Positions 17,391-26,150 of a stretch of 28,555 nt of DNA are shown here, one piece after another. Below the pieces are notes generated by a model that was given only the letters and a program-made list of their open reading frames with translations, did no database searches and was not told where the DNA came from. The stretch comes from Chara braunii. Its lineage: Eukaryota; Streptophyta; Charophyceae; Charales; Characeae. The stretch covers positions 587,679 through 616,233 of the forward strand of contig BFEA01000026.1 in the NCBI GenBank assembly GCA_003427395.1. Direction: 5' to 3'. Position 1 is the first letter of the stretch. Each line of letters begins with the position of its first letter. The translations under genes and the position numbers were made by a program.

Positions 17391-18785
17391 GTTGCGGGCT
17401 TGCGTTCCCGTTCCGGACCTCGTAGCTATGGACCTGCCTATCGTGGGCCAGTTCGGTAATTTTCTGTCTTTTCGGGCCAGCTTAGGGAATGTCCTTTCCA
17501 TTAAATCTGCATACCGCTTAGCCTTGGCTTTAAGGGCTGCACGCGTGTCCCTACCCCCTTTTTTGGCAATTTTCGAGACACCCCGATTATCGATACATGG
17601 AATGCTATTGGTCCGAAGCTGAAAGGGGGTGAATCCAGTGGACTCATGAGGGGTCACTCGATGGATCCCGATGATTTGGTAGACAATCTCGGGCTAAGGA
17701 CGAGTGTCATTAACCACTAAATTCTTGCGGAGAGCAGTCTTAATCATGTGGTTCGCATTTTCGGCCAACCCGTGCGACTGGGAGACATGGGGAGCAGTGT
17801 GTCGGAGAGTATCGCCACGACGCATCAGTAATTCCTCTACCTCCGCTTTGAATTTAGACCCATTATTGGTTAGAATTTCTTCTGTATCTAGATGAGTATT
17901 GAGGAATCGGTCAATGTACGTAGCTATCTCTAAGGCCTTACGGGTCTTACACGGGTAGACTTCGATATACTTCGAGACATGGTCGATCAACACCAAGAGA
18001 ATGAAATATTCACAACGGTTGGGGTCAGGTGGCACGTTAATATATGTCGTGTTCATACTGACTCGCTGGAAAGGGCGTTCTACCTCCGTCGGGACTATCG
18101 TAGTCGGCCCGCGGATGGGTGCACGGTGGGCCGCACATACTAGACAGTTAGCAACCACATGCTTTACATCATCCCGGATATTAGACCAGAACCATCGATT
18201 TTCATCGATAGTCGCTTCGGTGACACCTATTGCGAAATGAGCGGCCTGTTCCTCGTGCGTGGATCTAGTCTAGTCATATCTCTGGAATGGGTGGGGAACC
18301 GTCAACCATAATCCCGATCCGTTTGTTTTATGCTTTTCCATCCATTGATAATCTCGGGACCTCTCGGTGGCTCGACGCCTGTCGTGCTTAGTGAGATGGT
18401 CCAATGGTTGGCCAACTAATTTAGCTAATAATATTTTGTCCGTCCATACTTCCGCCCGTCGGTATTTCTCGTCGTATTCAGGGTTGTCCGTTCGGGCGGC
18501 CTCGAATCGAACCTCCGTAGGAAGTTTATCCGTTCTACACAGGGGACATTTTCAATCCTTATTGCTCGTTCTGTATTGAACACACATGCCATACGCGCGA
18601 TTGACACACGTGGCACAGTCTACCGAGTCAGTGAACCCAGACTCAAAGGAATAGCAGTCTACCTCATAAACCCGAGTAATACACGTGCAAAAATAGCAGA
18701 ATTTGTATGGGAGATTGGCGAGAAAGTCCGAATGAGCAAGGGGAGTGGAATCGGTGGGAGAGGCAGAAGAAGACGGGGTTGCCAT
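17376..18785 (-). pseudogene. Cys-rich module, integrase zinc domain and core, catalytically dead
   Basis: A separate frame opens at ATG 18785. A cysteine-rich module spans 18698-18537: FCYFCTC, VDC, DCATC, GMC and, after a TGA at 18552, KCPLC, nine cysteines in about 55 residues. An HHCC-type domain follows (STHEEQAAHF.. to VANCLVC, about 18270-18130), with a TAG before it near 18268. The core starts FQRVSMNTTYI and runs through EILTNNGSKF and SHGLAENANHM to a TPHESTGFTPFQLR end, with a TAG at 17694. The expected D,D,E triad reads N (18051-18053), N (17865-17867), E (17760-17762): both aspartates are Asn, each explained by one G-to-A change. The C-terminal part continues in another frame at about 17390. 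This protein would have inserted the element's DNA and cannot do so in this copy. Confidence 0.85.
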
Positions 18786-18850
18786 TGTTCCCAGAGAGAG
18801 AGAGGAAAAGAAGGAGAGAGGGAGGGACCCGATTGGATGCACGTGTCCAC

Positions 18851-19652
18851 TTAGCCTTTCGGCAGGATCTCCACTTGTCCGTAATGAGGCTCGTTCTTCG
18901 GCTTCGGATCGTGCCACGGGATCACCTCCTCACTCCTGGGTACCTTGTCGGGGCGATGCGGTCGTGTCAGCCTGTCTGCGTTGTCGTGTCTCTCGTGCTT
19001 TCGATGACGAATGTCAAAATCTATACTTTGCAACGTGGTAGCCCATCGCCCGATCATACTCGAGTAATCCTTGGACTTCTTCAATGCCAACAATTGTTCG
19101 TGATCCGTCACCAACGTGAACTTCCGATCATATAAAATGATATAAGTACGCTTGGAAGTGATTGATTCCCCACAAGGCCGCGTAGCATTCCCCCGTCGGG
19201 GCAGAGTAGTTGCGTTTACAGGCAGGCACCGATTCGGACGTGTATTCCACCACGTGTTCGAGGCCGTTCGGTCCCACCTGGGCTAAGATCGCTGAGATCG
19301 CCTCGGGCTGCCAATCGGTGATGAGGACAAAAGGCTTTTCCGGGTCCGGTCTTATAAGGACCGGAGCCGAAATCAAGGCCGCCCTGAGTTCTCGGAAAGC
19401 CCGATCGCACTGTGGGGTCCAGATTAACGACTGATATTTTTTCAGCAAGTTCGTGAGTGGTCCTGCTTTCGCCGCGAACCCCTTGATAAACCTTCGATAG
19501 TACGATGCCAATCCCAAAAGGCGCGCACCTGTGTTACGGACGTCGGTACTGGCACGTCTTTCACGACTGTTACCTTCCGAGGCTCCGGCTGCAACCCTTG
19601 GTCCGTAACCACGTGGCCGAGGAAGGAGATCTCGGTGAGAAAAAACTGACAC
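18851..19652 (-). pseudogene. RNase H domain of pol
   Basis: It follows the reverse transcriptase after a frame change near 19560. The thumb/connection part LGLASYYRRFIKGFAAKAGPL leads to the RNase H fold with FVLITDWQPEAISAILAQ, YSAPTGECYAALWGINHF and, after a stop at 19128 and another frame change, FTLVTDHEQLLALKKSKDY and IGRWATTLQ, with HRKHERHDNADRLTR at the end. The acidic residues expected in the active site (ITD, GE, VTD) are present. Its job is removing the RNA strand during reverse transcription. It ends at a TAA at 18851, after which a new ATG-led frame begins, so integrase may be a separate ORF here. Confidence 0.85.
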
Positions 19653-20353
19653 TTTTCAACAGCCACCTTGAATCCAACGTCCTTTAGTGCATGCAAGGTC
19701 CACTCGATGTGTTGTACGTGCCCTTCGTAGGAACTCGAATACACAAGGATATCATCCATATAGACAATCACACAATAATTGATTATGCTCTGCGCCAGCC
19801 GCGTTTTTCGCACGAAGTTCTGGAAAGCCATGTTCATCGCGCACTGAAACGTGGCTGGGGCGTTGCAAATTCCCATCGGGCATCGAATCCATTGCCAAGT
19901 CCCTTAAAAAAGAATGAAAGTCATTTTTGGGCGATCCTCTTTTCGAACAAGAATGTGGTGGAATCCATGGCGAACATCAAACTTGCTGAAAAATCAAGCA
20001 CTACCAATAACATCCAGCAACTCATCGATCCGAGGAAGGGGATACACATCTTTAATCGTGACGTCATTCAATTTTCAGTAATCGATGCATATGTGAATTC
20101 CTCCTGCCTTTTTTGGCACAATCACCATCGGAAACGACCATGGTCCGATGGCGGGCTCGATCCATCCATGAGCTTCAAACTCCTTTATCCTTTGGAATGC
20201 GGCCAATCTTTGGGCCGACGAATATCGATAGGGAGTGCAGCTAATCGTTGGATAATCCCCCGTAAGGATCGCATGCTCAATCACATTGGATAATCCAATA
20301 TCGTTGTCATGCACACTCAGTATCTCAGCATACCCATGCAAGACATCAATCAA
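19442..20353 (-). pseudogene. Reverse transcriptase domain of pol
   Basis: It begins with FEAHGWIEPAIGPWSFPMV and VPKKAGGIHICIDY, the standard gypsy finger region. One frame then continues through KLNDVTIKDVYPLPRIDELL, FFSKFDVRHGFHHILV, RCPMGICNAPATFQ and CVIVYMDDILVYSS (YMDD at 19751-19762) to FLTEISFLGHVVTDQGLQPE. The catalytic aspartates (in FSKFDVRHG and YMDD) are intact. Three in-frame stops lie between 20077 and 19905 (after CIDY, after DVIGSA and after FILF). The first two sit at usual Arg positions (DYRKLN, ARFFSK), fitting CGA to TGA. The frame is lost near 19560. Confidence 0.92.
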
Positions 20354-20368
20354 GGATTTTCGGATCTC

Positions 20369-21142
20369 TTAGGGGACATGACTGGGTATTGTGATCACAG
20401 GGCGATCAAAGATGTCAAGTGGCGTATCAATCCAATCCGTCCTCCGAGATCGTCTGTCGTCCATGCTAGAGAACATGGAGCTGCTGGTTCGGACCGAGAA
20501 GACGGTGGCAATCATCTGTGACTCGACTGAACTAATCATTTCGGCTTCCTTAATTTCAGCATCGGTTTCAGAGTCAGTGGTGCTTCCCGCTGCTTCCAAT
20601 CCTGTTAACTCCGCCATCTCTTGCATAAGATCTGGAACATCGTTAATCTGGGCATCGACTTCTCGCCTAATTATGGCGATCATAGCACCTTGCGTGAGCA
20701 ACGATCTGGGTGGAGAGCCGGAAAGATCCAGGTACTGATTCATCTGCTGATATCTAGCTCGGAGCGAAAGTGCGCCCTCGTACAAGGTGCGAGGGGGTTC
20801 CAAGAAATCAGCCACATCTGAAACCTGCGAGATTGCTTCCCTCATAAATGACATGGCGGGAATCTGTGTTTCTGTTGCTGCGGGAGAAGGTGCCGATAGA
20901 GTTTGGCTAGGTTCGTTGCTTCCTGAGCTCAAATCAAATGTTCGTGTGGTTGTTGGGATCATTCGAAATTCCTCTTTAGTTTCATGACCGAACATTTCAA
21001 CTAATTGTTCCCATTCTCTTTCGCTAGGCATGTAGTTCATCTCTTCCTCATAATTGCATTCGTCGTGCTCGCCATCCTCAGCAAGGTGTTGTTCCTCGTC
21101 ATTGTCCGGGGGAGAATCTTCCGGGCTCGAGACCTGGACCAT
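20369..21142 (-). CDS. Acidic linker between protease and reverse transcriptase
   Basis: 257 codons in the same frame as gag, protease and reverse transcriptase, so a segment of the polyprotein, not an independent gene. It is acidic and rich in Ser/Glu/Asp (NDEEQHLAEDGEHDE, TTDSETDAEIKEAEM), with a stretch of helical character (LYEGALSLRARYQQMNQYLD). No enzyme motif. The stop at 20369, just before the reverse transcriptase, is likely a mutation in this copy. Confidence 0.6.
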   Translation of the reverse strand: MVQVSSPEDSPPDNDEEQHLAEDGEHDECNYEEEMNYMPSEREWEQLVEMFGHETKEEFRMIPTTTRTFDLSSGSNEPSQTLSAPSPAATETQIPAMSFMREAISQVSDVADFLEPPRTLYEGALSLRARYQQMNQYLDLSGSPPRSLLTQGAMIAIIRREVDAQINDVPDLMQEMAELTGLEAAGSTTDSETDAEIKEAEMISSVESQMIATVFSVRTSSSMFSSMDDRRSRRTDWIDTPLDIFDRPVITIPSHVP

Positions 21143-21193
21143 TCCTATTTAGACAATATTGGGACTCTTTCTCGGTAATCGAGTAGAAACCCG

Positions 21194-21955
21194 TCACGGA
21201 AGCGTTTGAGGCTTTCCTCCAGTGTGCGTGAGGACAAGTTGTTTGGAGTCGAAGTGTATTCGCGCACCTACAACCATCGCCCAAGGCAATCCCAACAGTA
21301 CCGAGTAAGAGTGCACATCGATGACTAGCGCATTAACCAGAACATGCACTCGACCCACTTTGACAATTACATTCTCAATGATCCCTACTATGTCCATGGC
21401 TTCTTCATCGGCCGAGACGTAGTTGTCCTTTCCAGGTAGCGAAAGGATCGAGTTTAGTCGGCCCGTTTTTCTGACTGTGTTTAGGGATATGGCTATGACC
21501 GATGATTCGGTATCAATAAGAGCATTGAACGATTTACCCCAGACTTCGCAATCATACTCGACACTTTTCCATAGAACCGATCGAACACGCACGAAGTGAT
21601 ATTTTTTCGCGTAAGAGATAGCAGCGACCCGCGCCGTTCCATGTGTGTCAGAGTCGGTCGCAGGGGGAGAGGTTGGCTCAGCCTCGTCATCCTTCTTCTT
21701 CTTTAGCATTCGATGAACAAGTTGATACATGAAGCGTTTTTAATTCTTCTGACATTGCTGCAAAAGTTTATCATTTGCTGCCTTTGATATGGTTAGCGAG
21801 TGTCCTATTGGGACAGGAACTCGGATATCCAACTGCTTGAGCGTCTGTAGGACATCGATTTCTCCGGTTCGAAACTGCGGTCCGGGTTCAGATCCTCGCT
21901 CGACCCATTCGAGCTCATCTTTGCCAGGTCGGATTGCTCCGATTAGCCTTGCCAA
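21194..21955 (-). pseudogene. Retroviral-type aspartic protease region
   Basis: A basic lead-in (21955-21740, stop at 21740) is followed by the protease segment (21730-21194) in the same frame. The active-site motif reads NALIDTESSVIAIS: the Asp (21512-21514) is present but the normally conserved Gly of DTG/DTGS is Glu (21506-21508), a single G-to-A change that should impair the flap-facing loop. The closing part VNALVIDVHSYSVLLGLPWA matches the usual hydrophobic ILG end. The enzyme would cut the gag-pol polyprotein. It ends at a stop at 21194 after a short tail. Confidence 0.75.
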
Positions 21956-22042
21956 ATGAAGATACTATGTAGGATCAACGACATCGGCTGCTTTGGAAGA
22001 TGATCCCGAAGTGGATGCGATGGGGTCGGTCGAAGACAGCTG

Positions 22043-23200
22043 TTAAGTAGAGGATGAGGACTCTCTATCGTTTGTTACTTCCAACAATGCGGCCACCCGA
22101 CCTTGATTCAAGACTACAGGCGCGGCTGCTGGCGGGGGTTGGTTACGCTTTGGCTGGGGGCATTCACGTACAAAGTGTCCAGGTTGTTTACAGTTGTAAC
22201 ATTCAATCCTCCCTACTGGATTGACCGCATGAGGGGGAACAGGGGGTGCTGGTCCAGATATAGGAGGAGCAGTCAGCAGAGGGTACGAAGCAGGGACGGG
22301 GCGGGAAGAATTAGAATTAGCTTTCATTAGTTTCGTCATAATCTGTTCCAGCTGATCCATCTGAGAAGCCTGCATCTGAATCAGATTATTCATCCACTCA
22401 AACTGTTTAGCCGTAGCGGTATGAATCATCTGGGCCAGATGCATGGTAGTAATAGACACTGATGCAGCATCATGGGGCATTACAGTATTCGCGGGTGCCA
22501 TCTTTGGAGAAAGGGGGAGTTTTGAGGGAGGCAGGGGATGATAGGGAGAGAGATCCTGGGCGGGTCTGTCCTGATAGTCGTGATCAGGACGAGGGTAAAA
22601 TCGTCCTACCGCTCTGAGCCACGAACGTCACTTAGCGGCCACATCTTGGATCGTGTTCGAGATGTCTTCATCCCCCTGACTGATATACTTGCGTGTATCC
22701 AGCAGATCCAGTTCAAGCACTTTAGCTATGATAACGGGTAGCTGGTTCGTCTTCGGAGGAACGTTTTTTTGCAGCTTCGCTTTCAACACTGGATTGCGGA
22801 GATGAGCGATGAACAAATCTCGAGCAGGGTTTTCTTCCCGTCCTGATTTGTCTAATGCGGTCTGAAACCAATCCACAAAGTCGGGTAGCAACTCTTCGGG
22901 TTCCTGCGGTCGGGTTTTCAGTACGAACCATGCAGCATCTTCGCTGACTTCGTCGAACCTCGTTAGGAACGCCCTCTTGAATGTATCCCAATCTACCCAT
23001 TTATGCCTTCTAAAGCAATCATGAGCAGTGTTTCGTAGTAGCAGGGTAATGACGTGAGGGAGATCCTCGGCACCATATCCCTGAGCTTGCATGACTTCGA
23101 GCCATGCCTCGGGATGAGTGTAGTTGGGATAGAACGGGAAGGTAGCGGGGATGCTTACCATCACCCGGGGAGGTGTTCCATTAGCATCGGCCATGGGCAT
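22043..23200 (-). pseudogene. Gag: capsid-like domain and zinc knuckle
   Basis: ATG 23200 (an alternative lies at 23194) sits about 120 bp inside the primer binding site. The capsid-like half (23200-22628) has FPFYPNYTHPEAWLEVMQAQ, CFRRHKWVDWDTFKRAFLTRF, PEELLPDFVDWFQTALDKSG and DLFIAHLRNPVLKAKLQ, the pattern of the Retrotrans_gag family. After a TGA at 22628 the same frame continues to a coiled-coil-like Gln/Met stretch (about 22400-22300) and a zinc knuckle CYNCKQPGHFVREC (22160-22201) of the CCHC type that binds RNA. The TAA at 22043 and a TAG about 80 bp later are further stops before the protease region in the same frame, so gag-pol was probably one ORF. Confidence 0.88.
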
Positions 23201-23318
23201 TTCTCGTCGAGTTTCGACGGACCTCTGTCGAGTGACGGGAGGACTAAGTCGGTTAGATCGTTTAATTAATCTTCCTCTCGTCAGACGGTCTTACTATCGT
23301 CAGAACCGACACATGCGG

Positions 23319-23330
23319 GCTCCGATACCA
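23319..23330 (-). other. Primer binding site (tRNA-Met type)
   Basis: The minus strand reads TGGTATCGGAGC directly downstream of the 5' LTR. The usual initiator-tRNA-Met site in plant retrotransposons is TGGTATCAGAGC, so one base differs (A to G). This fixes both the element's orientation and the LTR edge near 23330. Confidence 0.85.
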
Positions 23331-23557
23331 ACCTCACATCATGTGTTGTCTTCCGTTCGGAGTGTTTAAAATTGCGGAAGGGGCCCCAAAAAGGCAGCAA
23401 GATGGGGTGTGCCAAGGATTTTTGGAAAGTTGAGTGCAGGGACAAGGACATAACCGAAATCCCCTGTGCCGGTCCGACTTAGTAAGAAGGGGGAGGGCCC
23501 GTCACTGCGCGGGTTTTCAGGGAGAAGAAGGCACGCGCGGGATGTGTGCGGGGAAAT

Positions 23558-24091
23558 TCAATCCAAAAAGTATCGCTGAACTTCCCATCGGGCCGTCGCT
23601 TTTCTTTTCGCGCGGAAAGAGGCGGGCACATACTTGGTATCCCGTTTCCGGGTCAAGTCCCGACGCCGCTCATCACACAACTCTGAATCTGACGTGGAAA
23701 GCCTTAACCGAGTGGCTCTTTCCTTATGCTCATCTTCCTCTCGTACCCGGTAGTGAAAGCCCTTCGATTGGTAACGCTCGAAGCGGCAACAATCATTGCA
23801 CAGAGTGTTAGGCCAATGGGGCGCTACTGCCGACCACGGGATGACGATTAGCTCATTAAACGACAATAGCAACGAATAAGGCGGAAAATGTGTGTCCACA
23901 ATGACAAAACCAGCACCGACAAATCCAGAACAGCGAGTCTTAGGAGGGAAGTAGTATCTTCCGCCGATCTTGGCGACGACTTCTCGTACGTCCCACTCGC
24001 ATACACGTGTCCTCTTCTCGTTATACGGGAAGGGGCGTGGCAGGGATGCGGGAGGCCGGCGCCCAATTGGCTTAGGACAATCGGTCCACAT
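23558..24091 (-). CDS. LTR-embedded ORF, intact 177-aa copy
   Basis: It runs unbroken from ATG 24091 to 23558 inside the 5' LTR, about 750 bp downstream of the TATA-like box, so it would lie in the transcribed leader ahead of gag. It has a basic Pro-rich start (MWTDCPKPIGRRPP), an aromatic middle (GGRYYFPPKTRC, VDTHFPPYSLLLSFNEL), CNDCCRFERYQSKGFHYRVR with a possible CxxC metal site, and a strongly basic C-terminal helix region (DERRRDLTRKRD, FRAKRKATARWEVQRYF). It might bind nucleic acid. No known family is recognised. Differences from the other LTR copy are mostly amino-acid changing, so there is no sign of recent selection. Confidence 0.55.
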   Translation of the reverse strand: MWTDCPKPIGRRPPASLPRPFPYNEKRTRVCEWDVREVVAKIGGRYYFPPKTRCSGFVGAGFVIVDTHFPPYSLLLSFNELIVIPWSAVAPHWPNTLCNDCCRFERYQSKGFHYRVREEDEHKERATRLRLSTSDSELCDERRRDLTRKRDTKYVPASFRAKRKATARWEVQRYFLD

Positions 24092-24844
24092 GACAATAGC
24101 GAAATCCTACCTAGCATGCATTCCACGTGTCAATCACAACGATCCTACGACAAGTTTACCAGGCAATCGTCTCATTATGACATCATCCAAGCATTCTCAT
24201 TCATCTCCCACAAACATTCATCAAAGGAAGGGGCGAAAATGGCAGCCACACACCACTCAGTTCTCTGTGTACTCTGCACCCCTGCCCCGTCATCCCCGTG
24301 ACTAATTAAGCGTTAGCCAAAACAACCATCTCATCCCTCGGGTGCAATAAATCGACAAGCATCCATAATTGTCCATGTCATAGAGGGAGAGAGAGGAAGT
24401 AGGGAGGAAAAGATGCGGAGCAGACAAGACATATGAAAATTACACCAAGATCCGATGATGAAACAGAGTTTCCAACTTAATTGCCGTCGAACTGAACCCA
24501 CTCCAAGGAATAGATTCGAGACAAGGAGGCGCATCCGTCGTGAAGTTCCACTATGGCCCCGGGCCATTCATCCATTCAACGCTGATCACTATCCTCGTGC
24601 ATGCACTGACGATCCCGGACGTCACGTGCCACCTTCCACCACTGCGATCGTCACCTCGCCGACTTAGTGTCTGCACGGCCTGCCCGGATCCCACAGTCCG
24701 TCGTGGTGATCAGGCGCACCGCCGGCCCGACTACAGTCAGCCCATCGGGACTTTTCGACTCGCACTCCACACATACCATCTAGCCACTGCTTCCTGGAAG
24801 TTGGCAGACGAGTTGAGAGAGAGATTTGAGGGCGCGCTTGCGGA

Positions 24845-24852
24845 ATTTATAG
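24845..24852 (-). promoter_or_regulatory. TATA-like box, 5' LTR
   Basis: CTATAAAT on the minus strand, identical in the 3' LTR. It would place the U3/R boundary roughly 900 bp into the LTR, with R-U5 about 1.5 kb. Confidence 0.45.
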
Positions 24853-25725
24853 TTGCGGGAAGGGAGGTAGATACGAGGGAGGATGAGGACCGAGTCAGGG
24901 AAGGGTGAGAGAGGACTTGGGGATAATCGCCCGGTGAAAGCTATCTTGATCCTCCTAAGTCCGATTGTAGCCAATCAGAGTTGTCGCGTAATAGGAGTTT
25001 CCTCTTACACGGCGCTTCTCCTTGGCTAAATGTAGTGAAGAGAGGATTGATCGGGTTCTTGGGCGTAGGACTCAGAGTGGGAGGAAGAAGGGTGCGCATG
25101 ATAGCACGGAACGAATCCAAGATTCATATAATCAAAAAAGAGAAAAGGCGCGCGGGGCGAGAGAGAGAGAGGGAGAGGGGAAAACGGTTACAGGGGGAGA
25201 GTGAGTGCAGGCGCGGAGGGAGCGTCGAAGATGGAGAGGGGAGCAAAAAAAAAGGGGAAGCTCGCTTGCATGGCGCCGATCACTGATGCAAAAAGAGGCA
25301 CCAATACAGTTACAAATTCCTAAGTCCTATACTAACTTAAAAATTGAAATCACCATATCCGCGTGTAAAGTAGGCGCGGGAAAAAAAAAGGCAGTCCTAC
25401 ATCCATTTGTATTCCCATCAAATTCCCAGAGTTTTTCGCGACGTAGTTGAGAACATTCATACACAAAAAGAACACATCGGGTCCCGTCTATTTCGGGATT
25501 TCTAACTGTCGGGCCAAATTCCTAGCGCGTGCAATTCCCATGTATTTCCCAAATTATGAAAACGGAATTTCAAGAATCAAAGAGACTGAAAACACGTGTC
25601 TCAGCAAGGCACCTTTAATCAAAACAGAGAGAGACATTGTTAGGCCGAGCAAAATTCGAAAAAGAAAAAGAGAGAGAAAAGGGGCACGGAAGATGGCGCA
25701 GGCTCAGAAGCTGGTACGTCACATA

Positions 25726-26150
25726 CGCCTGTCTTTGCCCGAAGTGGCCTAACACGTGGTTTCTTTCGAACAGCTGGCGGCCCAGATAACGAGCAAACAA
25801 GGAAAATGGACAAAAATCCAAAAACACTCGGCGGTGTATCTTCCTATGTTCTACAGGAAGAGTCATTCTCATTTTGAACATTTGGTGAGTAGCTGAGGGA
25901 GGCCCAACGTAACTTTTTTTTTTTTTTTTTTTTTTAGCCCAATGTAACTTGACACCCCAGAAAACGACAAAAAAGGAAAACGAACAGAACCTCCCACCGT
26001 TGTGGATGTGTGCTCCCATATTCGAATAGAACACTCGTTCCTTCGTGCGTCGTGCGGCCTGGCCCGAACAGCCCAGCTCCAGCCTTGCTACCGGTAAACT
26101 CAGACCATTGGCTGTTGAATATGACCAACAACAAGGTAGATGGATTTGAT
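25726..26150. other. Spacer between the LTR element and the LINE
   Basis: No convincing gene. It contains a T21 tract (about 25914-25935) bounded by near-identical 14-bp direct repeats (25902-25915 and 25937-25950, one mismatch), which looks like a small retroposed poly-A in reverse with a target duplication. Confidence 0.45.

Larger units (their letters stand above)
12491..25725 (-). mobile_element. Ty3/gypsy LTR retrotransposon, 13.2 kb, decayed
   Basis: Two long direct repeats (12491-14876 and 23330-25725) flank gag, protease, reverse transcriptase, RNase H and integrase in gypsy order on the minus strand. A primer binding site adjoins the 5' LTR. Gag through reverse transcriptase stay in a single frame from 23200 to 19442, interrupted only by stop codons. 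After RNase H a second ORF begins at ATG 18785 with a Cys-rich module and integrase, then a long tail, then an extra ORF. In one hand-compared LTR stretch of about 375 bp I counted 17 differences, 16 of them transitions. No exact target duplication was found at the outer ends (ACGCT before 12491 and ACGCC after 25724 differ by one base), so ends are good to a few bases. Confidence 0.92.
23330..25725 (-). repeat. 5' LTR (right copy)
   Basis: About 2396 bp, the partner of 12491-14876. It carries a TATA-like box at 24845-24852 and an intact 177-aa ORF downstream of it. The outer edge is set by loss of identity after GTACGTCACATA. Confidence 0.9.

Noticed and set aside
25615-26034. 139-codon minus-strand ORF across the LTR edge
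   Set aside because: It crosses the LTR boundary and reads through the T21 tract as poly-lysine; a chance frame.
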